NCBI GenBank assembly: GCA_032718565.1
Contig: JAVGVS010000310.1
Coordinates: forward strand, 434,001-498,000
DNA: 64,000 nt
Direction of reading: 5' to 3'
From: Distichodus sexfasciatus
Lineage: Eukaryota > Chordata > Actinopteri > Characiformes > Distichodontidae
Part shown: positions 1 to 10,300 of the stretch, in pieces
Layout of the letters: every line of letters starts with the position of its first letter
How positions within the stretch are numbered: position 1 is the stretch's first letter
Program-made: the position numbers and the translations under genes
Notes under the pieces: generated by a model
Seen by the model: the letters and a program-made list of their open reading frames with translations, nothing else
Database searches by the model: none
What the model was told of the DNA's origin: nothing

Positions 1-660
1 ATGAAAAGTATGAGGGAAAAATGTTTGTCATCAGACCTCGCACCTCCTTCAGTTGGCAGCTTAACTACTCTTCGGACATGATTAGTGTGGTGGGGAGAAC
101 TTGGGGTAGTTATTTTTGTCGTGGATTTTTCCACTGAGCAAATAAAACCAAAGTCAGAAGAAGCCCGATCACAGAGTATTTATTCGCATTCACAATAATT
201 TGCCAGGCAAATAAGCAGGTCTCCTTCACAGCGTGCTGATCAGAGAGTGCTGATGAGTGAAAGGTGCGTTCTCCTTACATATTGGCGCTAAACCTTCCCT
301 GAACCACAAATTGCCCGTTCGCCAGTTATCACCCCGAGGAGGCGCACGGTGACATATAAGAGTAAATTTTGTTTTGTTCTTTCCTGTTGGGACAGCGATA
401 ACCAACGGAAGGAGAAACCATCTTGCACGTAAAAGAACGTGGTATCACTCATGGATTACGCACATACAGTAGTTCATTATCTCATCAAGTCGGCTAGACA
501 AAGTCTTGAAGAAGTCACACTGACCAAAACTCACTCTACTTACAGTTTGGATCTTTAAGAATAATTAGGGGGCAGTGGAACACTGCGTGGAACCCTATTG
601 GAATCATGCTGATTTTTTTTCTGCCTTAAAACGCATTGTGGAGAAAAAACTGTTAGACCT
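1..660. other. Non-genic flank, no recognisable feature
   Basis: I find no exon-like open frame with matching splice sites on either strand and no terminal repeat that I recognise. A search by eye for ttc30 exons 1-8, which copy A downstream would need, found nothing here. The stretch could be an intron of a gene that starts before the window, or old repeat sequence. Confidence 0.5.
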
Positions 661-664
661 ACAA

Positions 665-1155
665 CTTTGAAATTTGGCAGGTAGGTCCGCCACCCCACCC
701 ACTACTCAGGCAAAAAGGAATTGCACCAAAATAAGCTATTTTGCGTTTTCCCCCCAAAAATTGCATTTTGTCTAATAACTCAAGACGAATCTTTATAGAC
801 CCTCGCATCTATTTCCGCCATATTGGATTTCTCGCTAATTTGCATAATATGCAAAACCATCTCTTGCGAATTAGACCCTGGATTTTTATCCAATCTGCAT
901 GCAACTGGTATCATTTGAATCCGTAGACAATCTTCTTTAATTATTATCGAGCTCATTTTTAATTTAGGTCTTCATTTGGCTGTAATATGCAAATAAATGT
1001 GGTGGGCTTGGCATAAGATCCGGCTCTGGGTGGGCTACAGCTTTGAAATTTGGCAGGTACGTCTGGTACCCCTCCCACTACTCAGGCAAAAAAATTGCAC
1101 CACTCTTCCAGTTGGTGGCGCTATAATAAGCTTTTTTGCGTTTTGCCTAATAAGT
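665..1155 (+). repeat. Pair of direct dispersed repeats
   Basis: Two related segments, about 665-755 and 1042-1155, share in the same order 'tttgaaatttggcaggta', 'actactcaggcaaaaa', 'attgcacca', 'aataagct' and 'ttttgcgtttt'. They lie about 375 bp apart. The second copy includes 'ggtggcgctataata'. This is a degenerate dispersed repeat of unknown class. No gene is visible between them. Confidence 0.6.
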
Positions 1156-2596
1156 TTTGAACCGTAGCACCCCAGATAAAAGGATGAAACGTGTCATTTT
1201 TCAACATCTGTCCACTTCGATTCGTCAAAAACTGATAAAGCTGCAAACTGCATGGCCCCGTAATCACTGCTTGCAGTTATATTTAGTAATACAAATTTCC
1301 TTCACAATTTTATCACAGGACATCTGTAATATTAATGGCTGATTCGGATGGAATAAGAAATCTCTTTAAAGGTTAGAGGTTTTATCAAAATTGTCTGCTG
1401 TTGCCAAAGAATTGCCAAAGAACTCTTTTTATCTGAAATTTTGCATAGTAACTTTTAGAAGCAACGTCTGCATCTATAATCGGCGAGACACTTTGCTGGT
1501 GAGTCACAGCATTTACCAAAAATATTAAGAACGTTGAGAAGAGATGTTGAGGAGCTAAAAAGGAATATTTGATGATAAAACTTACAAGTCAGAATTATTT
1601 GTCACTTACATGTTTTACAACTGTTAATATTATAAATAAAATCTGCCTTTTGTTGCAGAATAAACAAGTAAGTCTACAGGCGTATACAGACTGAAATGGC
1701 AGGTTGATAAAATAAGCAACATTGGCAAAAGCTGTGAGGAAATGCATATGGACGGGACAGGACCAAACGGTAAACTGATGGAAATGTGTCTAATTTTTCT
1801 GTCCAAATATTTAATCAGTGCAGCCCTCTGACTGGTGGGATTGTTTGAAGTACAGTATGTGTGCAGGTGGAATCCCAGCCATACAACCTAAAACCATAAC
1901 CGAGTGGTAAAATATAAATAGTAACTGGTAACAACAGAAACGGGTCACTTGTGTGGGTGCTAAAAAGAACCTAGCATTCAGACAAAAGCGGCACAAAATG
2001 TGTCGTGTTACTCCGTAACAATTTAGACTAAAATGTTATTAATTTTCTTTGTTTAAAGCTATGCAGGATTGAGATAAAATATTATGAAAGAAAATATTTT
2101 TTCTTGTAATTCCAGAATAGTTTGCCATCATTACGAGATAAGGCGTCTCGTTTCTTTCTTCAGCGTTGCGCTGTCATAAGTAGCTGTTCCCAACGTCGTT
2201 CTTCACCATCCGAGATCAGTGTTGTCGGTTGCTTTCCGTGCCATTCCACTGTTCCTCGCTCTTCTTTAATTGCAAAGCACAGGTTTGTTTTTTTTTATAT
2301 CAGTTGCCTGTTGAAGCAGTCATGGGATGCGCGAGATGCCCGTCGGCGCTGGCAGCTTTTTGGCATCGTGTTGACAGATAAAGACATCCAGACGTGCTAA
2401 CTCTTGCGAGTTTTGGGAGCTTTCCCTGAGGGGAGGCTTTTTGGTTGAAGACAGATGAGTCAGGAGGCGAAGAACAGTAACATTTCTGAGCTGAACTTCT
2501 CTCCCAGCAGGGACATAGCCAGTGGGGGTGTAACGATACATTGATTGGATGATCATTGTGCCCATAGCATTAATCCAAAATGAAAACATTGATCAG
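1156..2596. other. Intergenic or intronic stretch, nothing recognised
   Basis: There are only short chance ORFs without splice support. No repeat termini were identified. If ttc30 copy A continues upstream of the window, this stretch lies inside its intron 8. Confidence 0.4.
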
Positions 2597-2997
2597 TAGG
2601 GCTGGGTTCAAAAAATAGATTCACCGATCAATATCGATTCTCGTTCAAAAAATACGATATCGATTCAAAAATTCGCGGATCGATCTTTTCCTGCGACTGT
2701 GCACTACTTCTTGCGACCGCGCAAGAGAGCTATAAAAACGTGAGACCGGCGAAACCGAAACCAAATAGAGCCGTGGCTGAAGCTGCTCCACTCAAATCAC
2801 CGTCTGGCCTAAAGGCCGATGTTTGGCAACACTTCGGTTTTAAAACAAGTTATTTTATAACCAAGCAAAACTAGTACTGACGCAAAGAAATCTCTAAATA
2901 AATCGAAATCGAATCGAATCGAATCGAGAATTGAATCGGATCATGACCTTGTGAATCGGAATCGAATTCAGGAAATCAGCAACGATACCCAGCCCTA
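2597..2997 (+). mobile_element. Non-autonomous hAT element (MITE), 401 bp
   Basis: The ends are TAGGGCTGGG and CCCAGCCCTA (inverted). The element is flanked by a perfect 8-bp target-site duplication TTGATCAG at 2589-2596 and 2998-3005, the size typical of hAT transposons. Inside are many GATCGAT / GAATCG-type words and no usable transposase ORF. A relative in inverted orientation lies at 11846-12252. Confidence 0.9.
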
Positions 2998-3094
2998 TTG
3001 ATCAGACATCGTACATGTTTGTACCGTCACTTTATATTCAACAGGAGGCCTGCTTAAAAAGAAAAGTCTGCTCCGGAATAAAAATGGGGCTATT

Positions 3095-3232
3095 TTAGTT
3101 TCTTTTTTAGATTTGATCAGTTAAATCGAATCAAAATTATATCATCGCAAACTTTGTGATATCAACAGACGTAGATTTGTTTTCCGTTGAATCAATATAA
3201 TATCGTGATGATTTACACCTCTGTTAGCCAAC
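3095..3232 (+). repeat. Fragment of the 'cgatatca...ttacacc' dispersed DNA-transposon-like family
   Basis: The words 'actttgtgatatcaacaga', 'gaatcaatataatatcg' and a terminal 'gatgatttacacctctg' recur in related copies near 13340-13620, 20880-21300, 28317-28697 and 42430-42800. The end ('ttacaccYcta'-like) looks like a terminal inverted repeat. There is no coding capacity. The next ~400 bp (to 3640) hold nothing that I recognise. Confidence 0.45.
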
Positions 3233-3639
3233 ACCTTTCTACCTTCATTTTATTGGGAGCATCTAGCAGAATACAATTTAAAAACTATGATGTGTGTCGT
3301 TATAATCTTTCAGATTTTATATCATTTATGCAATGCATGGCAATAGATGGACTATTTGCATATTTTCTAAGAACACAAATTAGCTTAAAATATTTAATTG
3401 AGCTTTAGACAATGCGATAGGATTTTTTCTGCTTCCCTTTTCATTGATTCGTCTGTTAAAGAAATTAACATTAGACACAGAACATGTGCATGTTAGCTGG
3501 TGATAGAGTTAGGGTGTCCATGTATTTAGAGAAAGGAAGTCACTTGACTCAAATTTCTGCTAACCCTAAATGTAACTGTAAACTTGGAAAGTTAGCTAGC
3601 TGTGTTAACTACAGAAGTCGATAAAGGGTATTCGTCGCC

Positions 3640-4500
3640 GTTATTTTTCTTCTCATTATCTCGATTTACTTTTTCTCTCATGATCTCGTGTTGATCTTGT
3701 TTCTCATGAAACAACGTTGAGATCATGAGAAAAATAAGTCGCCATGTCAAGATTATTCTGATTTTGTGACCATATGTGCTGTGATCTCAAGAAAGTAACT
3801 CTGATCATCTCTACGTTGTGACTAATGCCGATAAGTGAGGAAAGCATAGTTAAGCACGAGTGCAGGCAGAGTTGTGTGCCTGAAGACAAGATATTTTGTT
3901 TGGCAAAGTTCGTGAAAGCAGAGTCGAACGAGGGCGGAGCGTTTCGAGCGTGGTGCACAACATTTTAAGAAATAGCCACTTCCTGCCTATGTCAAATAGG
4001 GCGCGTGACACTCCATGTGCACTACCTAGTGCGTAAAGAGCCGTTAAACTACAACCCTGACTAGTTCCTGATGTGCATACTACCCCATAGAAAAGTATGA
4101 TAAGAGCACCTTACCTACCGCACTAGTAAGTGCAGCTGTACGCAGCTCGGGACACAGCCCATGGCGAGCTCACATTCACTAAGTGAAGCAAACACACAAT
4201 TTAGTTAGTTAAACTGATTTGCGTGTGCAGATAGAGTTGACCGCGAAAAGCCAAGAGATTTTGCTTGCGAACGTTCCACTGCATGCTCTGAATTTTGGCA
4301 CAAAATAACGTGATACATGTTAAAACAGAAGGCGCAGGCCGTATAAAAACCCACCTCGGACTTTGGACATGCCTGGCACAAGCGCTACTTTTCCGACGTA
4401 AAATAAATGGGCAAATAAAACATCGGGCAAAACTAAACATTGGCCCGATGCTTAGAAAAAAGCAGTTGTCGTCCTATTCAGATATCATCTTTGTACGGCT
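3640..4500. repeat. Cluster of degenerate repeats (hAT-like family plus 'atgatctcg' repeats)
   Basis: At 3640-3790 there are alternating 'ctcatgatctcgtg' and 'gagatcatgagaaaaat' words related to the array at 18755-19265. At 3820-4085 the sequence matches 5903-6235: both contain 'gacaagatatttt', 'caaatagggcgc', 'gacactccatgtgcacta' and 'agagccgtta'. At 4200-4480 a third relative ends near a 'cgggcaaaactaaa' / 'ttggcccgat' region. No transposase is visible. Confidence 0.55.
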
Positions 4501-4779
4501 AGCTAAAACTAGTCCAGTTCACTTTCCCTGACAAATTCCAACACCTTAAATTAATTAGCAAATTGCCTTTTGCAAAATTACCCATTTTTACTGTTGGCTG
4601 ACAAGTCGCACAGAGCATTTGAAGTCTGGTAGCCAGTCAGAACCTTGTACTGTCATGCACCGGCCAATCACAGTGTGGCAGATCTATCAGTCTTCACGGT
4701 TTAGTGGAGAATCGACATACGGTATTTCAGGACAGGTTTAGACCATACTTCGGGGGTTGGAGTTTCGGTAAGTGCTCTG

Positions 4780-4935
4780 CAGGAATGACTAGGGGCTGCA
4801 GGGGCACGTCCTCATGCAGAAGAGAATTGTTAATATATCCAAACTTCTTGTCTTATGTAAGCGCTCATTAAACATCTTGGTTCAGACCTGTAGGGATCAG
4901 CTTTAGGAGCATATTTGTGCAATCCAGTCATATAC
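4780..4935 (+). repeat. Paralogous intron-8 segment of ttc30 copy A
   Basis: This stretch aligns by eye with 17590-17735 in intron 8 of copy B. Shared words in order include 'ctgcagggg/tca', 'cttatgtaagcgctcatta' versus 'cttacataagccctcatta', 'gattt/ctttagga' and 'gtccagtca/tcc'. Distances to exon 9 are similar in the two copies (about 900 and 940 bp). The duplicated block therefore extends at least this far upstream of exon 9. No exon 8 is seen further upstream in copy A. Confidence 0.65.
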
Positions 4936-5679
4936 AAGATGTTTGTCATCTAAACATGATGAGAGAGAGAGAGAGAGCAATTTAAGCAATATGTTTGAGA
5001 ATATCCTGGTTACATTTTAGTCAGTTTTTTCTCATTATTTTGCCTTATTATTGTGCATTTTCTGTTCATTCAGCCAAATTCTACATAAAGTGAGCACAAA
5101 AAACAAACCATCTTTTTAGGACCAAGGCCCCCATGTTTGCATTGAAGCCAGGTTGTCGTTACACATCGGACACATCGGCAGAAAAGTTTCTCTTTGCTCT
5201 AAAGGTCACTTTTTCGTATACAATCCAATGTAATAAATAGAGTATTTAGTTTTTCTGTGTGTATTGGAGTGTTTTTAGTTGTCTGATGCCCTCTAGTGTC
5301 CACCTGTGATAGGGTGAGTATGAAGTCTTGTTCCTGGAATCCTGCACAGCATATTTAAGTCTTCAACTTCCTCTAAAACGCCAATTTTAACTTCATAAAG
5401 GGTTTGATCATTAGCTGATCAGCTGAATGTGGAGTTTTAGGTCCATTTTATAATCATATTTTGTGGCTGATTGGAGAGGAGAAAAAAGTTTTAGTAGAAT
5501 TCAAAACGGTGATGGTTTAAGCTTTTCTTTTCAGAAATGACACTTTAGATGTAGATGCTGTGCCAATAACATGCAGATTGTGGTTTCTTCTAGAAATGAT
5601 TAATTATTGATTTTATCTAAGTTTTTTTTTTTTTTTTTTAAGTATTGTCTTAAGTGTGATCTTTGGTGTGTGAGTGCAG

Positions 5680-7365
5680 GAGCTGGACCCAGTGACTCTG
5701 CACAACCAAGCTCTGATGAACATGGACACAAACCCATCCGAAGGTTTTGAGAAGCTGGCCTTCCTCCTGCAGCAGAACCCCTTCCCTCCCGTCACCTTCG
5801 GCAACTTGCTGCTGCTCTACTGCAAATACGAGGTCAGACTCATCACAAAATAAATATTTTAAAGGAATTTACAAGGGATTTCATTTGGTGGTTGGTGCTA
5901 CGTAGGGATGCACAATAAGGAAATAACGATAAATGAGGAATGCAGAGTTGAGTGTGTAAAGACAAGATATTTTGCTTGCCAAAGTTCCACTGCACGCTCA
6001 GAAAAAAATAGCGCCTTAACTCTGACATTTCTAAGTCAAGCGAGCGTCAAAGCAGAGTGGAGCGAGGCCGGAGAATTTCGAGCGTAGTGCATTTGAAGAA
6101 AAAGTCACCTAAATGTGGTGTACCAAGTCAAATAGGGCGCATGTGACACTCCATGTGCACTATCGAGTTGTAGAGAGCCGTTAAGCTACACGACCGGCTA
6201 TTTCCTGAGATGCATCTCTCTAACCGTTATGCTACCAACAGTTTTCTTAAATACTCCCTCAAATGTCAATTAGACAATTTTCACAAAGCTCCTGGCACTT
6301 GCCCATATTTTCTTTGTTCTTCAGTTGAGAAGCACAGAAGACTGATCTGAAACTAACAGTATTTTCTTTGTGTTGCAGTATTTCGACCTTGCCGCTGACG
6401 TGATGGCCGAAAACGCCCACCTGACCTACAAGTTCCTCACTCCGGTAAGAACAACGGACGGCTCTGATTTTGTTTCACCTGAATTTTTGAACTGAATGAT
6501 TGAGTCTGGCGTGTGACGGACGCTCTCATCTTTACAGTACTTATACGAGTTCCTGGATGCAATGCTGACCTGTCAGACGGCTCCAGAAGAGGTGAGATGA
6601 ACCTTACGAATGTGTTCATGTATTATTTCTGACTTAGCTCAATTATAAAATTGCTGCTGATACTGTTTTACGGTTGACTATTTGTACAACAGGCCTTTCG
6701 CAAGCTGGAAGAAATTGCTGGACGACTGACCGAGCAGCTACGCAAAGTCACCAAACAGGTACAAGACATCTGTTGCACTGATGCATTCAGAGTGATTAGT
6801 GTATTGACTGCATTATCTAGACACTTTAATGTTAATTGTTAAACTTGTGCATCGTTTACAATATGTAAAGTTGTGGTTATCTTTAAATTAAATGTAATTC
6901 TGAATGAAAGAATGTAAAAAATCGGTCAGAGTGCTCAACCAAGTTATTAGCAAAAGTACACTGGTCCTTTTTTTTGCCTCTGCTGGGTAGGTGCAGGAGT
7001 CGAGGCGCATGAGGGACGACGAGGGCCTGAAGAAGTCTGTTGAAGAGTATGATCAGCTTCTGGAAGAGTACGGCAACCTTTTAGTCCTGAGAAGTGGCAC
7101 TGAGCTCCTTTTCCTCTTTCTGTCTCTTTTTCTCTCTGTTCCTCTCTTCCCCCCTTTTCATTTTCTTTCTTTTTCTCTTTCCTCTCTCTCGCCATTTATT
7201 CCTCTTTCTCCCTCTCACCTTTTCCTTTTCTTTCTCGTTCTCTCTCCCTTCCTATTTCTTTCTCTCTCCCTCATTCTCTCTCTCCTCCACTTTCTTCCTC
7301 TCCCCTATTTCTCTTTCCATGTCTCTGCCCGTTTCTCTCTCCCTCTTCCTCCCTTTTCTTATTCC

Positions 7366-7398
<33 letters not shown>

Positions 7399-10300
7399 CC
7401 TCTCCCCACCCCACCCCTTTTTCTCTTTCCATCTCTCTTTCCCTCTGTGCCTCTCTGCTTCTCTTTCTCCTTTTTCTCTTTGTGTCTCTCTATCCCTCTA
7501 TTCCTTTCTCCCTCCCTTTTTCCATCTCTCTTTCCCTCTGTTCATCTATCCTTTTTTCTTCTCCTGTCTCTCTGAAACAAGTCGTTCATTAATCGTAATC
7601 AAAGTCGAATGTTCAGTTAATCATGATATAGATTTAAAGACTACATTTGCGTTTGGAAGGTACATCCCGGTGCTGATGGCGCAGGCGAAGATCTACTGGA
7701 ACCGGGAGAACTACAACATGGTGGAGAAGATTTTCCACAAGTCGGTGGAGTTCTGCAACGAGCACGACACATGGAAGCTCAACGTGGCTCACGTGCTCTT
7801 CATGCAGGAGAACAAGTACAAGGAGGCCATCGGCTTCTACGAGCCCATCGTTAAGAAGCACTACGACAACGTAATTCCATTACTCAGCTTTAACAAACAC
7901 ATCCAAGTATTCACCTCCAATTCAGTGAGAGCCAGTGGTGCTGATAGTGGTGCAAATTAGGAAATTAGTCCAAATACAACTACAAATAAAACCAGAACTA
8001 TATTTCAGAACTATATCAGATCTAAATTTGGAATTTTATAGAGCACAGTTTGAAAAAAATCATAACACTATTTTAAACTAAAAATAGCTTTTTTAGATGA
8101 ATTACATTATTTGGGTGAAAGTCCTATAAGGTTCCATTTTTAACAAAATAAAAATGATTTCTGTAGGTTGCTTTTTAGCTTGCACTCTGTACCAAACAAG
8201 ACCAATTTGACCTTGAAAAATCTGTATTTACACTGTTTACAGTGCTGTGCAAAAGTAGTGCTTAGCCATAATTTGATATGCGGCTGAAATGTTGAAATGT
8301 TAAGCGTTGAAGTTCCGTGACTAGTCTTAACACCTACACGTCGAACTGAGTTTTCTGTTTGTCTTGCTCCTCGCTAGCTGGAACAGTGTAACATTCAGGA
8401 GTGTCCGTGCAAAAGGAAACCTTCGGTAAAAGCGTGTGATGGGGTTTTGCAGTGACTTGTTTCTCTTTGCCTGAATGCATGCTACTTTTCGTTGGAAGTT
8501 TGCCGCGCTGCCGTCCTGATTTGAAATTATGGCACGGAGACAGCTATGTTTTTGCGTCCCCACAGATCCTCAACGTCAGTGCCATCGTTCTGGCCAACCT
8601 GTGCGTGTCCTACATCATGACGAGCCAAAACGAGGAGGTAAGCAGCACGGGCAGAGATGTTGACCTAAAGCCTACCTGTACAAAAAATCATGTTAAAACA
8701 TAAAACCATATCTCAAATCTCTCTTTACTGCTTCCCTGTCTATTCTTCACCCAAACAATTCAGTAATGTTTTAGTCAGTATGAGATCAGTTGTGGTGGTG
8801 GTCTAGCGTTTTTTGTCCTTTTAGTGTTGTTTATGTATGTCTCAAGTGTGAATGTTTATAAAGGCGGAGGAACTGATGAGGAAGATAGAGAAGGAGGAAG
8901 AGCAGATCTCTTACAACGACCCGGATAAGAAGGTGTTTCATCTGTGCATCGTCAACCTTGTGATTGGGTACGAACTGGACTCTAAATGCTCACATCAGGG
9001 AATTGGATGCACTTTGAAGAACAGCAGATTGATATCATTTGGTTTCTATAATGCATGTTGTCCCATTAATTAAAAGATGACATTTACATTTTTCCCAAAT
9101 GTACTTGTAGGACCTTGTACTGCGCTAAAGGGAACTACGACTTCGGCATTTCCCGTGTCATCAAGAGCTTGGAGCCATACAACAAGAAGGTGATGCACGT
9201 CATTTTTACCCGATCCTTTGCCGTCTCTACAAAAATCTTTTCGCGCATCGGCGATCGCTTACCGCTAGGCAGATGCTATTTTTTACTAGACTGAAAAACG
9301 AGGGGCGCTCCAGCATAAGCAGCTGCACAAACATCCCTCTCTCAGGAGAGCAGCGTTCCCACACTCCCACGAGCAACATCCTGCTGCGATAAATACTAAC
9401 TACTGCCCACCTTCTGTCGCCTCTCCGCTTTACACACTCCTCTCTTTTAATTAGCCTTTAGCGGTTAAAATAGTATCTGTGTCTTCTTTTTCTTTGGGTT
9501 TAGAGTGACTGACATTTGGTGTAATAATAATAGTTAATATTATTAACTACTACATATTTATAGTCCTTTTTATACATAAAACACACAGTGTGATTGTTAC
9601 TTGTTAACGATGTGGTCTATCATCAGTAACTTGTGAATAGTGTAGTAATGATCTACAACTTGTTAATATTGTAGTAATAGTCACAAGCTTCTGATTATTA
9701 TAATACATTATTACTGCATTGTTAAGAAGATCCTCATCTCAAACTCATTAGGGCCTTTAGCACTCAAGAAACTCATTAGTAGTGTAATCATTAATAATTT
9801 AGTCAGATTAATTAGTACTGTGGTAAACGTATTAATAATAATCAACAGTATTATCACAACACCGTTAATGAGTTACAGATTAACAAACACTCTATTAACA
9901 AGAAACAGATTATTACTACACAGTTAAAGGTCCCATATTATGCATTTTTTCAACAAGTTAAAATAGGTCTATGAGCTCCGCTAAACATGTCTCTGAGGAC
10001 GTTTGCTGAAAATACCTCTCAGATTAGGCATTTTCGCCTGCTTTTTACGCCTCTATTTCGGTCCCTTTCAGAACAGGCTCGCATCAGTATTCGTAAAGGC
10101 AAATGAGCCGCTGCAGACAGCACGGCAAGTATTTACCTCACATGAAAATAATCGACATGGCTGCTGCTAACAGACAATCCAGCCATGCATGTTCAACACA
10201 ACACTCCGCCGGCAGACTTCTTCATTGCGATTCCTTTGTTAGCACTTGCAAGAAAACATGGCGGATCAGGAATTTAGCAGTTCTACCTGGTGGGTGGAGA

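Noticed and set aside
1..5679. Missing exons 1-8 of ttc30 copy A
   Set aside because: I searched by eye for pieces such as the exon 3 and exon 8 coding sequence and found none. They are not in this window.
6991..7960. Long ORFs of 194 and 288 codons rich in Ser, Leu, Phe and Pro
   Set aside because: They read through the CT-rich tract of ttc30-A intron 13. The ends overlap real exons 13 and 14, but the middle is low-complexity composition, not protein.
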